Shown in pieces: positions 1 through 6,865 of a DNA stretch of 9,116 nt. The notes beneath the pieces were generated by a model. It was not told where the DNA came from. It saw only the letters and a program-made list of their open reading frames with translations, and ran no database searches. Within the stretch, counting starts at the first letter, position 1. Each line of letters begins with the position of its first letter. The DNA comes from an uncultured Saprospiraceae bacterium. Its GTDB lineage: Bacteria; Bacteroidota; Bacteroidia; Chitinophagales; Saprospiraceae. The stretch is taken from NCBI GenBank assembly GCA_938039305.1, contig CALHUZ010000377.1:1-9116 (forward strand), given 5' to 3'. A program made the translations under genes and the position numbers.

Positions 1-435
1 ATAAGAATTGCAGAACTTTCTAACCAACTATCTTCGCTTGAGGCGCAGGAGCAGATCACCGAGCACTACGATAGATGGAAGCACTATAGTGACAACCGCA
101 ACGATGATTCTCAAGAACGCGGAGATACCTACAAAGCAACCTTCAGTTTTTCTGAATCCTTTGTCGATGACCTGATCGATATAGACGTGCCGATTCAGAT
201 ACTCTATGGAAGTCGGGACATCGGAGCTATAGGTTGTGACTATTTGCCGATTGCATTTGAAGCCGTAGGCAAGAAGAATTATCAGATGAGTGTATTTCCA
301 GGTTTAGGGCACAACTTTGAAGAGATGGATGAGAATGGAAATTCTAATTATGAAAAGATGCATTGGCAGAAGGCAATTGATTCTTTTTATGATTGGGTGA
401 TTATTCAAAAAGGTTTAAAAATAAAAAGAGACTAA
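1..435 (+). CDS. alpha/beta hydrolase, C-terminal part (5' end outside window)
   Basis: The reading frame is open from the first base to a TAA at 433-435, so this is the last 144 codons of a longer gene. A GTG at codon 63 could be taken as a start, but the frame upstream of it is open and reads as ordinary protein. The visible part fits the C-terminal half of an alpha/beta hydrolase of the prolyl-oligopeptidase/dienelactone-hydrolase kind. The segment 'VPIQILYGSRD' is the usual beta strand leading to the acid residue of the triad, and 'FPGLGHNF' about 45 residues later carries the catalytic histidine. The nucleophile serine would lie upstream of the window, so substrate and signal peptide cannot be judged. 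The stop codon overlaps the start of the AraC-type regulator by one base (TAATG), which implies one transcript and probable translational coupling. Family assignment is good; function is open. Confidence 0.8.
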   Translation: MRIAELSNQLSSLEAQEQITEHYDRWKHYSDNRNDDSQERGDTYKATFSFSESFVDDLIDIDVPIQILYGSRDIGAIGCDYLPIAFEAVGKKNYQMSVFPGLGHNFEEMDENGNSNYEKMHWQKAIDSFYDWVIIQKGLKIKRD

Positions 436-1595
436 TGCCAACATTAGAACTCAGCATTCTAAACTTACTTATTCTTTTTGGCTCCTTGCAGGGCCTAATT
501 CTTGCGTTGATACTATTAACTACAAAGCGATTGAGGAAAAAATCCAATTGCTTTTTAGCTCTACTACTATTTTCTCTTGCCTTGCTTAATCTTATCAGCA
601 CATTAGAGATCGTAGTCGACCATACCGTTTATCCAACGGTTAGAACACTTCCACTTTTCTTGGTTAATTTGATTCCAGTGTCAATCTTCTTTTTTATCAA
701 GTATCTCATAAACCCGCATTACGTTTGGCGCAAGTGGGATTATTTATATTTTGTTCCATTCATTATTGAATTCGGTCATCGATTCTTCTTCTTTATATAT
801 CATCTTAGGGGTCTTGAATACACGGCGAGTGAGATCAAGACTTACTACATGTTTTGCAATACTTACGAGGCCGTAGCTTGTATCGCTACGATAGGCGTCA
901 TCGCACATGCCATCAAAAAACTACAGGGCTATGAAAAAGATCTGTATGAGAATTATGCAGAAGTTGAAGACAAAAGTTTGTGGTGGTTGAGGCATATACT
1001 TATAGCAGGAGTGCTTCTTTCCTTTTTCTGGTCTATTATTACTTTACTGGATTTTGACTACGGGAGATCTAATCAGCACCTTGCTATGTATACTTTATTA
1101 GGGCTTTCTGTTTTGATCTATTATATCGGCTACTCTATGATCATCAAGCAAGGATTATTGGATACACCTATTTTCGCTGTCGCAAATAAAAAGGTCCCAA
1201 AAGAAACAGCTGTAGAATCAGAAATGAAAGAGGGCACTAATGGAGAGTTATCATCTAAGACTGATGAGCACTATATTAGAATCAAGCGCATCATCGAAGA
1301 AACACACCTCTACCGAGACCCTGCACTGAACATGTCAATCCTTTCCGAAAAGACAGGATTAAGCAACGGCTACTTGTCGCAAATCATCAATCAAAAACAG
1401 AAGCAAAACTTCTTTGACTTCATCAATGGATATCGCGTCGAAGAGGTAAAGCAACACATGACAAATCCAGCTTACGAGCATTATACACTTCTTGGATTAG
1501 CACAAGAAGCTGGATTCAAGTCCAAATCTACCTTCAATAGTGTCTTTAAAAAAATGACAGGCAAAACTCCTTCAGAGTATAAGAAGTCAGCGTAA
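435..1595 (+). CDS. membrane-anchored AraC-family transcriptional regulator (7 TM + HTH)
   Basis: A 386-residue protein with two parts. Residues 1-240 hold about seven hydrophobic helices (roughly 8-29, 39-60, 72-92, 103-123, 144-161, 184-206 and 216-237). A polar linker of about 40 residues leads to a C-terminal AraC-type DNA-binding domain (279-386). In it the first helix-turn-helix is near 299-319 ('LSEKTGLSNGYLSQIIN') and the second near 351-376 ('LAQEAGFKSKSTFNSVFKK'), ending in the typical 'TGKTPSEYK'. This layout is common in Bacteroidota, where the membrane part is presumed to sense a signal and the HTH to act on nearby promoters. The frame is open back to an ATG at 393, but the ATG at 435 is preferred: it overlaps the hydrolase stop as TAATG and gives a compact start just before the first helix, whereas the longer form adds a lysine-rich 14-residue leader lying inside the hydrolase gene. 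No strong ribosome site is seen, as expected with coupling. Ligand and targets are unknown; the upstream hydrolase is the likeliest partner. Confidence 0.88.
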   Translation: MPTLELSILNLLILFGSLQGLILALILLTTKRLRKKSNCFLALLLFSLALLNLISTLEIVVDHTVYPTVRTLPLFLVNLIPVSIFFFIKYLINPHYVWRKWDYLYFVPFIIEFGHRFFFFIYHLRGLEYTASEIKTYYMFCNTYEAVACIATIGVIAHAIKKLQGYEKDLYENYAEVEDKSLWWLRHILIAGVLLSFFWSIITLLDFDYGRSNQHLAMYTLLGLSVLIYYIGYSMIIKQGLLDTPIFAVANKKVPKETAVESEMKEGTNGELSSKTDEHYIRIKRIIEETHLYRDPALNMSILSEKTGLSNGYLSQIINQKQKQNFFDFINGYRVEEVKQHMTNPAYEHYTLLGLAQEAGFKSKSTFNSVFKKMTGKTPSEYKKSA

Positions 1596-1675
1596 AGATC
1601 AATAAACACTGCATTTTATAAAGGTGCGACTGCATGCAATTGATGTACACGGACCTGTTTAAGATGTCCGACTCC

Positions 1676-1687
1676 CTTCAATTGAAG
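1676..1687. promoter_or_regulatory. 12-base perfect palindrome upstream of the hydroxylase gene
   Basis: CTTCAATTGAAG is perfectly self-complementary and lies 73 bases before the start of the hydroxylase gene, in the 165-base gap after the AraC-type gene. The heptamer CAATTGA inside it also occurs at 1637-1643, so the gap has a direct repeat with a 42-base offset. AraC-type regulators often bind direct repeats, so the neighbouring regulator could act here, but that is only inference. A weak hairpin at 1650-1670 (CGGAC/GTCCG, 11-base loop, no T-run) is in the same gap. A 12-base palindrome can occur by chance in a sequence of this length. Confidence 0.25.
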
Positions 1688-1718
1688 CTCTGTATACGAT
1701 CAAAGTGAAATCCAAACA

Positions 1719-1726
1719 TACATTTG
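1719..1726 (+). promoter_or_regulatory. candidate -7 promoter box for the hydroxylase gene
   Basis: TACATTTG matches the Bacteroidota -7 consensus TAnnTTTG exactly and ends 34 bases before the ATG at 1761, a plausible leader length. No matching TTTG -33 element is found about 20 bases upstream, so only half of the promoter signature is present. The ATG itself is preceded by an A-rich stretch (ACTATAAGAAT) and not by a Shine-Dalgarno sequence. Confidence 0.3.
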
Positions 1727-1760
1727 AGTCATATTCATTCACACTTAAAACTATAAGAAT

Positions 1761-2567
1761 ATGGAAATGACATTTTTTGAATTCTGGACAAAAGAAGCAG
1801 TAGGCATTGTAACAGACTACTTTAAGTTTGCAACAGCAGCATTCGTCATATTCTATATCCTACTGAAAAAGCCAATGTGGTTCAGAAAAGTGCAAAAGAA
1901 GCTACCTAAGATCACCGACTACGGACGAGACATCATGTACTCTATGATATCCGTACTTATCTTTGCCACCGTAGCACTATTAGTTTTTTACTACGGAGGA
2001 GACTACACCAACCAATATGATAATATTTCCGATTACGGATGGCCTTATTACATCGTATCATGGGTCTTTATGTTTGCGATACATGACACTTACTTTTACT
2101 GGATGCATAGAGCGATGCACCATCCATTCTTATTCAAGCATGTGCACTTAGTACACCACAAGTCTACTAACCCTTCTCCATGGACAGCTTATGCTTTTCA
2201 TCCAATTGAAGGATTCTTAGAGGCTATGATTGTTCCGCTTATTGCATTCACCATTCCTACACATACCAATGCACTTGGATTATTCTTGTTGTTCCAGATC
2301 ATGTACAACGTGTATGGTCATTTAGGATTCGAATTATATCCAAAAGGGTTTCACAAGACGATGGTCGGAAAGTATGTCAATACATCAGTCGCCCATAATC
2401 TACACCATGACAAGTTCGATGGCAACTATGGATTGTACTTCTTGATATGGGATAGATGGTTTGGCACTGTGAGGACTGATTATGATGCTACTTATGAGGA
2501 GACGACTGAAGGGGAAGTAAGACAAGAGCATACACCTGAGCCGGCGCGAGAGTTGGTTGGTGCTTGA
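1761..2567 (+). CDS. fatty acid hydroxylase / sterol desaturase family membrane protein
   Basis: A 268-residue integral membrane di-iron oxygenase-type protein. The histidine clusters of the fatty-acid-hydroxylase superfamily are all visible: 'HDTYFYWMHRAMHH' (H108, H116, H120, H121), 'HLVHHKSTNPSPW' (H129, H132, H133), an internal 'AFHP' (H147), 'YGHLGFE' (H187) and 'AHNLHHDKFDGNYG' (H212, H215, H216), followed by the family's closing 'WDRWFGT' near 230-236. Hydrophobic segments lie around 20-34, 60-78, 97-107, 153-165 and 172-185. Such enzymes use O2 and two histidine-bound irons to hydroxylate or desaturate lipid substrates at the inner membrane; members act on sterols, fatty acids, sphingolipids or carotenoids. 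Nothing in the sequence settles which substrate is used here. The last 25 residues are polar and acidic and follow the catalytic core as a tail. It has its own candidate promoter and ends before a terminator hairpin, so it may be a single-gene unit. Confidence 0.92.
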   Translation: MEMTFFEFWTKEAVGIVTDYFKFATAAFVIFYILLKKPMWFRKVQKKLPKITDYGRDIMYSMISVLIFATVALLVFYYGGDYTNQYDNISDYGWPYYIVSWVFMFAIHDTYFYWMHRAMHHPFLFKHVHLVHHKSTNPSPWTAYAFHPIEGFLEAMIVPLIAFTIPTHTNALGLFLLFQIMYNVYGHLGFELYPKGFHKTMVGKYVNTSVAHNLHHDKFDGNYGLYFLIWDRWFGTVRTDYDATYEETTEGEVRQEHTPEPARELVGA

Positions 2568-2630
2568 AGCAAATGTTATAATCTTGAAAATACTTAAGAC
2601 CAATTGTTCCTAAATCAAGATTAAAAAAAC

Positions 2631-2672
2631 TCTAAAGGATACTTAATCATACTCTGATTAGTATCCTTTAGA
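2631..2672. terminator. probable bidirectional transcription terminator between convergent genes
   Basis: The arms at 2631-2649 and 2655-2672 (TCTAAAGGATACTTAATCA and its complement) pair over 18 base pairs with one bulged T and a 5-base loop (TACTC). On the minus strand the stem is followed after one base by seven T (complement of 2623-2629), a textbook intrinsic terminator for the receptor gene, whose stop lies 68 bases upstream in that direction. On the plus strand a TTTTTT run (2687-2692) begins 14 bases past the stem, so termination of the hydroxylase transcript is likely but weaker. An 8-base inverted repeat (AATCTTGA 2580-2587, TCAAGATT 2615-2622) lies just before it. Confidence 0.85.
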
Positions 2673-2740
2673 ATTCAAGTGTCTCATTTTTTATGCACCT
2701 CTAAATTCAGAAACACGTCCGCACAATGTTTGAAATAAAC

Positions 2741-5119
2741 TTAACGATGCCTTTTAGATGAAAATTCCATAGCATCTCCTTTCCCAAAACCATAGCTTAT
2801 ACCGAGTGTAACAAACCTGCCTCGTTGTCCAAAACTGTAAACGTAGAAGTCTTCTTGGTTCGTTGTACTCTCCCGATTTCTAGAAGCAAAGACATCTCGA
2901 ACACTTAGATTCAATATCGTTCTCCCTTTCATGAGCTTCTTTCTCAAACCTATATCGGCATATGTGTTGGCAGAGAATATTGACTGAAAGCTCTGCATTC
3001 TTGATCGGTGTCCACCAGTTATTTCGAAATCAAGATTCGCTGGTAGCTTAATTTTAGTGACGATACGAGCTGACCAAAAATCGGCATTGAAATCGATGTT
3101 ATTCCCCTCAAAACTACCTTCTCTTTTGAAGAAATTTAAATTAAAATCGCCACTAATAGTAAGTTTCTTTGAAGGTGATAATTTCCCGTTGACTTCAATT
3201 CCTGTTGTGCGATTAGTCCCAACATTTAAAGGCATAGTTGTGCTTACATTATTCACAAAAGTCACAACCCTTTCTACTGCATCTGTTGTAAATCGATGAT
3301 ATACACCAGCATTTAGCGAAAGCTTGTCTAATATGTAAATTGCATTAACCTCATAAGAATCTGTAAACTCAGGTCTTAGGTTTGGATTACCTGTTCTTAC
3401 ATTGAAGTTGTTACGTATATTAAAGAAAGGGTTTAAATCTCGCATCCGCGGGCGAAAAATCCTCCTTGAGTACCCAGCCTGAACAGAAAATCCTTCAGTC
3501 AGTTTATAACTTGTATGTACACTCGGGAAGAAATTTACATAATCTTGATTTCCCTCTTCATTAGTTGTTGCGAGTAATGTTGATAGATCTGTATGCTCCA
3601 AACGAAGGCCTCCTTTTATGCCCCATTTCTTGCCTTCATAAGCCGAAGTCACATAAGTCCCAAGTACTTTCTGGTTGAACTCAAAGTTATTTGTTAGATC
3701 AGGATTAACAATCCATGCTTCATTAACAAGATTACTTACTTCATAGTCATTGCCTACATCATTGATCAGATATTGAGCGCCGAGTTCCAATGAGACATTT
3801 GAGGTAAGTGGCTTAGTATAGTCGAGTTTAAAAGTGTAGTTCGCATCTTTAAAATCTGTGCGAACATCTTGTTGAGGAGAATCAAGTATTCCCAAAGTCG
3901 CAATGTTACTAAATTCTGAGTTCTGGTCCTTTGCAAAAGAACGTCCAATAGCGCTAATAATCAGATCATGATCTTCATGATCCTTAAAGTCACTTTTGTA
4001 TTGTAGTTCGTATTGAAATTTTGGATTAGTTGCTGAAGTAGCTTCCGTTCTATTCCAACTTCTAAATGGCACTTCATTGTTTACAAACTGATCGAATAAA
4101 GAAGAAGAGTTCTCAGTTTCTTTTTCTAAAGAATAATTCCCAGTTAGGGTGACGATATTATTATCATTGATATGATAATCAGTGCCAAGGATAAAATTGT
4201 AGAAAGTTTCATTTTTATCACCAGTTCCAATACTGGAAACACTGGCACCTGTACCAAGGTTACTGTTTAATGATTCAGATTTACTTGGGAAAGTTCGGTG
4301 CCCAATTCCTATTTGGCTAAACAGATTAAACTTTTCTGTTCTTCTATTCACACTTAGACCCAAGCTGTGATTATTGGGTACTCCTGTGTTTAATGAAATA
4401 GAGCCGTTAAGTCCTTTTTTATCCTCTTTTTTTATGACGATATTGAGAATACCTGCAGACCCTTCTGCATCATACTTCGCTGATGGATTAGTGATGACCT
4501 CGATACGATCTATCATATCAGCTGTGATACTTCCTAATGCGTTTCCTCCTTCAGCGAGTACACTCGGCTTTCCGTTAATCAATATCTGGACACCTGCGTT
4601 ACCACGCAGACTAATATCACCTTCTATACTAACAGTGACAGATGGCACATTATTCAGAACTTCAAGTGCACTGGCGCCAGTACTGCTTATGTCTTGACCA
4701 ACGTTAAAGACTCTTTTATCAAGCTTAAACTCAGTCTGTGAACGCTCAGCACGCACTGTGACTTCAGATAAGAGATTACTATCTTCTGAGATTGAAACAA
4801 TACCGAGATTTACTCTTCCATCTACGATACTGATATCATCTATCCTTTTCGTTTCAAAACCAATAAAACTTATGGCAACAAAAAAATCAGTTGCATCTGT
4901 AGCCAAAGCAAAGTTGCCATCTACATCGGTAGTTGTCCCTGTTAAGGTCTGCTCCGATTGCATATCCCCGAGCATCACTGTAGCAAACTCCACTGGCGAC
5001 TGACCAATACTTTCTACTATCTGACCGGTAATCACCGTCTTTCTGGATTGAGCTTCAATAATCTGAATGCTTGAAAAGTAAAAAATCGGAAAAAGAATAA
5101 ATATGAATATTTTGTTCAT
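2741..5119 (-). CDS. TonB-dependent receptor, outer membrane beta-barrel family
   Basis: A 792-residue outer-membrane protein. Residues 1-24 form a signal peptide ending 'IIEAQ', a cleavage context common in Bacteroidota. Residues 28-113 are a carboxypeptidase-regulatory-like beta-sandwich ('ITGQIVES...PVEFATVML...TDVDGNF...ISFIGFET'). A plug domain follows at about 120-232, with the diagnostic 'LRGNAGVQILINGKPS', 'MIDRIEVITNPSAKYDAEG' and 'AGILNIVIKK'. The rest is a long beta-barrel; 'AGYSRRIFRPRMRDLNPF' and 'GNPNLRPEFTDSYE' are typical of the 'outer membrane beta-barrel family' receptors. The length is well below that of SusC proteins (about 1000 residues) and there is no SusD gene next door, so a SusC/SusD glycan importer is unlikely. 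It probably imports a ligand with TonB energy; the ligand is unknown. A 13-residue basic tail follows the last barrel strand. The gene is divergent from the sulfatase gene and ends at a strong terminator. The ATG at 5117-5119 fits the signal peptide; no Shine-Dalgarno sequence is seen. Confidence 0.92.
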   Translation of the reverse strand: MNKIFIFILFPIFYFSSIQIIEAQSRKTVITGQIVESIGQSPVEFATVMLGDMQSEQTLTGTTTDVDGNFALATDATDFFVAISFIGFETKRIDDISIVDGRVNLGIVSISEDSNLLSEVTVRAERSQTEFKLDKRVFNVGQDISSTGASALEVLNNVPSVTVSIEGDISLRGNAGVQILINGKPSVLAEGGNALGSITADMIDRIEVITNPSAKYDAEGSAGILNIVIKKEDKKGLNGSISLNTGVPNNHSLGLSVNRRTEKFNLFSQIGIGHRTFPSKSESLNSNLGTGASVSSIGTGDKNETFYNFILGTDYHINDNNIVTLTGNYSLEKETENSSSLFDQFVNNEVPFRSWNRTEATSATNPKFQYELQYKSDFKDHEDHDLIISAIGRSFAKDQNSEFSNIATLGILDSPQQDVRTDFKDANYTFKLDYTKPLTSNVSLELGAQYLINDVGNDYEVSNLVNEAWIVNPDLTNNFEFNQKVLGTYVTSAYEGKKWGIKGGLRLEHTDLSTLLATTNEEGNQDYVNFFPSVHTSYKLTEGFSVQAGYSRRIFRPRMRDLNPFFNIRNNFNVRTGNPNLRPEFTDSYEVNAIYILDKLSLNAGVYHRFTTDAVERVVTFVNNVSTTMPLNVGTNRTTGIEVNGKLSPSKKLTISGDFNLNFFKREGSFEGNNIDFNADFWSARIVTKIKLPANLDFEITGGHRSRMQSFQSIFSANTYADIGLRKKLMKGRTILNLSVRDVFASRNRESTTNQEDFYVYSFGQRGRFVTLGISYGFGKGDAMEFSSKRHR

Positions 5120-5220
5120 TGCTTAATGTGTAAATATGAATCAGCCCTGGTTATGATTTTAAATATTTACATAAAGATGATATGAACTGGTGATTTATTC
5201 CTTCTTTTTTCTGTGAACGA

Positions 5221-5228
5221 CAAATTTA
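5221..5228 (-). promoter_or_regulatory. candidate -7 promoter box for the TonB-dependent receptor
   Basis: On the minus strand this reads TAAATTTG, an exact match to the Bacteroidota -7 consensus TAnnTTTG and the only one found for this direction in the 245-base divergent region. It would give a leader of roughly 95 bases. No TTTG is present at the expected -33 position, so support is partial. Confidence 0.3.
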
Positions 5229-5252
5229 GAAAGCTTTATAGCTATTCTAAGC

Positions 5253-5280
5253 TACATAACTTATGTATTTAAGCTTAAAT
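5253..5280. promoter_or_regulatory. two abutting palindromes in the divergent control region (possible operators)
   Basis: TACATAACTTATGTA (5253-5267) is a palindrome with 7-base arms and one central base. ATTTAAGCTTAAAT (5267-5280) is a perfect 14-base palindrome that shares its first base with it. Both lie between the divergent receptor and sulfatase genes, about 85 bases before the sulfatase start and 25 bases upstream of the receptor's candidate -7 box. Their position suits binding of a dimeric regulator controlling one or both genes. No regulator is encoded in the immediate pair; the nearest is the AraC-type protein at 435-1595. AT-rich palindromes arise easily by chance, so this is a hypothesis from position and symmetry only. 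The rest of the 5120-5364 gap shows nothing else recognisable. Confidence 0.35.
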
Positions 5281-5364
5281 CAAATATCAAACTACTACCT
5301 ACGAAAAGTAATTATTCACCTTTTCATAGTCATGCTTATCTTGGAGTTGTTAATATCCCGAAAT

Positions 5365-6807
5365 ATGAAATGGCATCTATTTTTTACTCTATTGACCATT
5401 GGAATTATAGGTTGTAGAGAAAGCCCCATAAGCATAGATGAGACTGCGCGTAAGAATGTTATAATCATCTTAGTAGATGATCTGGGATGGAAAGATCTGG
5501 GATGCTATGGAAGCTCCTTCTATGAGTCTCCACACATAGACAAACTCGCAGCACAAAGCCATGTATTCACAAACGCATATGCATCGAACCCGGTGTGCTC
5601 CCCTACAAGAGCAGCCATCCTAACTGGCCGACACCCATCAAGAATAGGCATCACAGATTGGATACCAGGCAGTGATCCAAGTGATCGCCAGCTTAAAGGG
5701 CCAGAAGACTTTAATCAACTTCCTCTTTCAGAAATTACAATTGCAGAAAGGCTTAAGGAAGAAGGCTATGCTACTTTCTTTGCTGGCAAATGGCACTTAG
5801 GAAGTACTGGGTACTTTCCAGAAGATCAGGGTTTTGATATTAATATGGGAGGTCATCATATGGGACAACCGCCTGGTGGTTATTATGCGCCATATAAGAA
5901 TCCGAAACTTACGGATAGACCAGAAGGAGAATATCTTACTGATCGTTTAACGGATGAATCTATCAAGTTCATGGAAGGACATAAAGAAGACCCATTTCTA
6001 CTTTATCTTTCTTACTACACAGTTCACACTCCGATACAAGCCAGTAAAAGACATATTGGAAAGTTTCAAGAGAAGAAAAAGCTAATGACAGACAGCTTAC
6101 CTCGTGTCAAAGATGAGGGCTCCGGTCGTACTGTTCAAAATCAATACAATGATGCATACGCTTCAATGGTCTATGCACTGGACGAAAATGTTGGAAGACT
6201 TTTAGATAAAGTAGCCGCGCTTGGACTAAACGAAAACACAATGATCATCTTCACATCAGACAACGGTGGATTATCGACTTTGCAAAATTACAATTATACA
6301 GCACCAACCAGTGTCACTCCGCTCAGGGCCGGAAAAGGTTGGGCATATGAAGGAGGCATCAGAGTCCCACTAATTATAAAGCGCCCACTCGAAAACATTC
6401 AAGAACAAGCCTATCATCATACACCTGTGGTAAGTACGGACCTATACCCTACTATTATTGAGGAATTAGGATTATCTCTGACTAACAAAAAGGATCTTGA
6501 CGGTCGGAGTTTGTCAATGGTTTTGGATGACGACTCCAAAGAGTTGCATGAAATACTTTTCTGGGACTATCCTCATTATCATGGCAGTGGTTGGACTCCT
6601 GGTTCTGCTATTAGAAAAGGCGCTTACAAGTTGATCCACTTCTATGAAAGTGATTACTATGAATTATACAATGTGGAAGAGGACATCTCCGAATCTCATG
6701 ACCTTGCCAAAGAACAACCAGAGCTCTTGAAGTCCTTAATTGAAGACTTGTCAGCTGAAAGAAAGAGGCTCAATGTTAAAGCACCGACGCCTAACAAGTC
6801 TCTATAA
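5365..6807 (+). CDS. sulfatase (formylglycine-dependent arylsulfatase family), lipoprotein
   Basis: A 480-residue type I sulfatase that hydrolyses sulfate esters. The signature 'CSPTRAAILTGR' starts at Cys78, the residue converted to formylglycine, with Arg82 completing CxPxR. Metal ligands and active-site residues are visible: Asp38-Asp39 in 'LVDDLGW', Lys142 and His144 in 'GKWHLG', His221 in 'TVHTP', Asp299-Asn300 in 'TSDNGG' and Lys324 in 'RAGKGW'. The smaller C-terminal subdomain runs to the end ('KGAYKLIHF', 'ELYNVEED', 'APTPNKS'). The frame is open back to 5263, but the ATG at 5365 is chosen: it gives a compact signal peptide 'MKWHLFFTLLTIGIIGC' with a lipobox (IIGC, lipid Cys17), whereas the longer start lies inside an upstream palindrome and adds an unlikely 34 residues. 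The residues after Cys17 are not acidic, which suggests a periplasm-facing lipoprotein. The substrate is probably a sulfated glycan but cannot be read from the sequence. No maturase gene is in the window. It is followed by an esterase-like gene 58 bases downstream, probably in one operon. Confidence 0.95.
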   Translation: MKWHLFFTLLTIGIIGCRESPISIDETARKNVIIILVDDLGWKDLGCYGSSFYESPHIDKLAAQSHVFTNAYASNPVCSPTRAAILTGRHPSRIGITDWIPGSDPSDRQLKGPEDFNQLPLSEITIAERLKEEGYATFFAGKWHLGSTGYFPEDQGFDINMGGHHMGQPPGGYYAPYKNPKLTDRPEGEYLTDRLTDESIKFMEGHKEDPFLLYLSYYTVHTPIQASKRHIGKFQEKKKLMTDSLPRVKDEGSGRTVQNQYNDAYASMVYALDENVGRLLDKVAALGLNENTMIIFTSDNGGLSTLQNYNYTAPTSVTPLRAGKGWAYEGGIRVPLIIKRPLENIQEQAYHHTPVVSTDLYPTIIEELGLSLTNKKDLDGRSLSMVLDDDSKELHEILFWDYPHYHGSGWTPGSAIRKGAYKLIHFYESDYYELYNVEEDISESHDLAKEQPELLKSLIEDLSAERKRLNVKAPTPNKSL

Positions 6808-6865
6808 ATCTCCTTTGTCGGTAGTCCTGAGATACTAATCTCCTTGTTATGAAGTTTGTAGTAGT

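Noticed and set aside
393..434. Upstream ATG at 393 for the AraC-type regulator
   Set aside because: It lies within the hydrolase coding region and adds a lysine-rich leader; the ATG at 435 in the TAATG overlap is the natural start.
1650..1670. Terminator after the AraC-type gene
   Set aside because: The stem is only five base pairs with an 11-base loop and no T-run follows.
3057..3299. Plus-strand open frames within the receptor gene (3057-3299, 4374-4697, 4758-5003)
   Set aside because: They are antisense shadows of a well-supported receptor gene and show no recognisable protein features.
2741..5119. SusC-type glycan importer
   Set aside because: The length (792 residues) is too short, the barrel motifs match the outer membrane beta-barrel family, and no SusD gene is adjacent.
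5263..5364. N-terminal extension of the sulfatase from the ATG at 5263
   Set aside because: It would put 34 extra residues before a complete lipoprotein signal peptide and begin inside a palindrome of the control region; the ATG at 5365 fits better.
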